Source of the DNA: an uncultured Collinsella sp.
GTDB lineage: Bacteria > Actinomycetota > Coriobacteriia > Coriobacteriales > Coriobacteriaceae
Assembly: GCA_905208975.1 (NCBI GenBank)
Contig: CAJLRE010000048.1
Span: 1 to 14,482, forward strand
Direction: 5' to 3'
Length of the DNA stretch: 14,482 nt
Shown: positions 13,593 through 14,482 of the stretch, piece by piece
Numbering within the stretch: position 1 is the first letter of the stretch
Layout: the number at the start of each line of letters is the position of its first letter
Made by a program: the position numbers and the translations under genes
Notes under the pieces: model-generated
Seen by the model: only the letters and a program-made list of their open reading frames with translations
Told to the model about the DNA's origin: nothing
Databases searched by the model: none

Positions 13593-14482
13593 TTACTTGC
13601 GCTTGCCGCCGCCGTCACCGGGGCGGCGGGAGCTGCTACCGCGCTTGCCGCCACGACTATTGCCATAGCTGCCACGGTTATCGCGACCGCCGGCGCGGCC
13701 GCCACGAGAGCCGGACTGGTTGCCGCCGCGACCACCACGATAGCCGCCACGGCGCTCCTCGCGGGTGTCGTCGTAGTTGCGCCAATCATCGCGACGATCG
13801 CGGCTGGCACGCGGGTCGCGACGATCGCGCGACTCATTCGAACGACCGGCGCCGCTGCGGCCACCGTTGCCACGAGCACCCTCGCGACGCTCGCCGCCAC
13901 GGACGCCGCGCTCGTCACGCGAACCACGGCCTTCGCCGCCACGGCCACCGCGCTCGCCATCGCGACCGGAGCGACGACGGTCGCCCGAGCCGCGCTTGCC
14001 GCCGCGCGAACCACGGCCCTCGTCTTCGCGCTCAACACGACGACGACCACCACGGTCCTCGTCCTCACGACGACGGCGGTGTGCCTCGCCCTGGAACTGC
14101 TTGGCACGACGCTCGGCACGGTTACCGCGCGGGGCCTGCTCGACGGCAGCGGCACCGCCGCGCTCCTCGGCAGCCACCTCGCGAGCCACGCTCTCCACAG
14201 CCTCGTCCACGCGAGCCTGAACGCCCTCGCGCACGCGGGTCTTGCCGCCGCGCTTAGGACGGCTCGGACGCTCGCCGTCGCCGCGACGCTCGTCACGACC
14301 GCGGTTGGAACGACCGGCCACATCACCGTAATCGTCGCCGTTGCGCTTGCCGTCGCGACGCGCCTGCTCAAGCTTCTTCTTGCTCTTGGACTTGCCGCGC
14401 TTGGTCTTCTTCTTCACCTTAAAGGCCGCAGGATCGCGCTCGGGATCAACGGCGGGCGGGTTGGGACCCACATGCAGGTCGC
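13593..14482 (-). CDS. C-terminal tail of an unidentified Arg/Gly-rich, probably RNA-binding protein (5' part outside window)
   Basis: About 295 codons are visible, open to the window edge. The first residues (DLHVGPNPPAVDPERDP) look like the end of a folded domain whose body lies outside the window. A lysine-rich stretch (KVKKKTKRGKSKSKKKLE) follows, then a short less biased segment with helix-forming character (ARVDEAVESVAREVAAEERG), a second basic patch, and about 170 residues made almost only of R, G, D, E, S and N with many RGG, GGR and DRR units. It ends GGGKRK. Such tails are known on DEAD-box RNA helicases and other RNA-binding or RNA-processing proteins, and are disordered. I do not recognise the domain it belongs to, so no symbol is given. 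The opposite strand and another minus frame are also open here, but only because of the repetitive codons. The strong terminator after it supports this strand. Confidence 0.75.
   Translation of the reverse strand, partial: DLHVGPNPPAVDPERDPAAFKVKKKTKRGKSKSKKKLEQARRDGKRNGDDYGDVAGRSNRGRDERRGDGERPSRPKRGGKTRVREGVQARVDEAVESVAREVAAEERGGAAAVEQAPRGNRAERRAKQFQGEAHRRRREDEDRGGRRRVEREDEGRGSRGGKRGSGDRRRSGRDGERGGRGGEGRGSRDERGVRGGERREGARGNGGRSGAGRSNESRDRRDPRASRDRRDDWRNYDDTREERRGGYRGGRGGNQSGSRGGRAGGRDNRGSYGNSRGGKRGSSSRRPGDGGGKRK

Noticed and set aside
13574..14371. A second minus-strand frame of about 265 codons made mostly of Ala, Val and Arg.
   Set aside because: It is a frame-shifted reading of the Arg/Gly repeats. 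The chosen frame ends ahead of a strong terminator and shows a plausible domain end; the Ala/Val frame has no domain.

Overview
The window reads as chromosomal DNA of a high-GC anaerobic gut actinobacterium of the class Coriobacteriia, most likely Collinsella or a close relative. This is an inference from gene content and codon use: a soluble [FeFe] hydrogenase paired with a NuoF/GltD-type flavoprotein, a YgiQ radical SAM protein, PTS sugar uptake with a GH4 phosphoglucosidase, and long arginine/glycine-rich protein tails. No rRNA, tRNA, CRISPR array, complete insertion sequence or phage gene is visible.

Layout. (1) 1-1055, plus strand: the 3' part of a YgiQ-family radical SAM gene with a basic glycine-rich tail. 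It converges on a CPBP-family membrane protease (1052-1963, minus), and the two stop codons overlap within a CTAG palindrome. (2) 1998-2201, minus: a short orphan DinJ/RelB-like antitoxin with no toxin beside it, preceded by an AT-rich region (2316-2360) full of GGTATT/AATACC boxes that resembles its operator. (3) 2418-8496, minus: a tightly packed four-gene operon. In transcription order it encodes a NuoF-end/GltD-type NAD(P)H oxidoreductase, a complete [FeFe] hydrogenase, a lipoprotein solute-binding protein, and a one-piece ABC importer (permease fused to a miniature ATPase). Its genes overlap or abut by a few bases. (4) 8753-13240, minus: an alpha-glucoside (maltose/trehalose-type) PTS operon. 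In transcription order it encodes a free EIIA(Glc)-type protein, a LicT/BglG antiterminator, a PTS EIICB permease and a GH4 6-phospho-alpha-glucosidase. A candidate promoter with 21-bp-spaced direct repeats sits upstream, and a hairpin terminator follows the last gene. (5) 13593-14482, minus: the C-terminal tail of an unidentified protein that is extremely rich in Arg, Gly, Asp and Glu, followed by a strong intrinsic terminator.

How the genes work together. The PTS operon would import and phosphorylate an alpha-glucoside, and the GH4 enzyme would cleave it to glucose 6-phosphate plus a sugar. LicT would link expression to PTS phosphorylation state. Sugar fermentation yields reduced carriers, and the neighbouring hydrogenase/flavoprotein pair could dispose of these electrons as H2 or take electrons from H2. 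The reason an ABC importer is translated together with the hydrogenase is not evident from the sequence, and this is the most interesting open question here. A short repeat (core GGCACTTGGGGAC) occurs at both ends of the window and looks like a dispersed repeat family.
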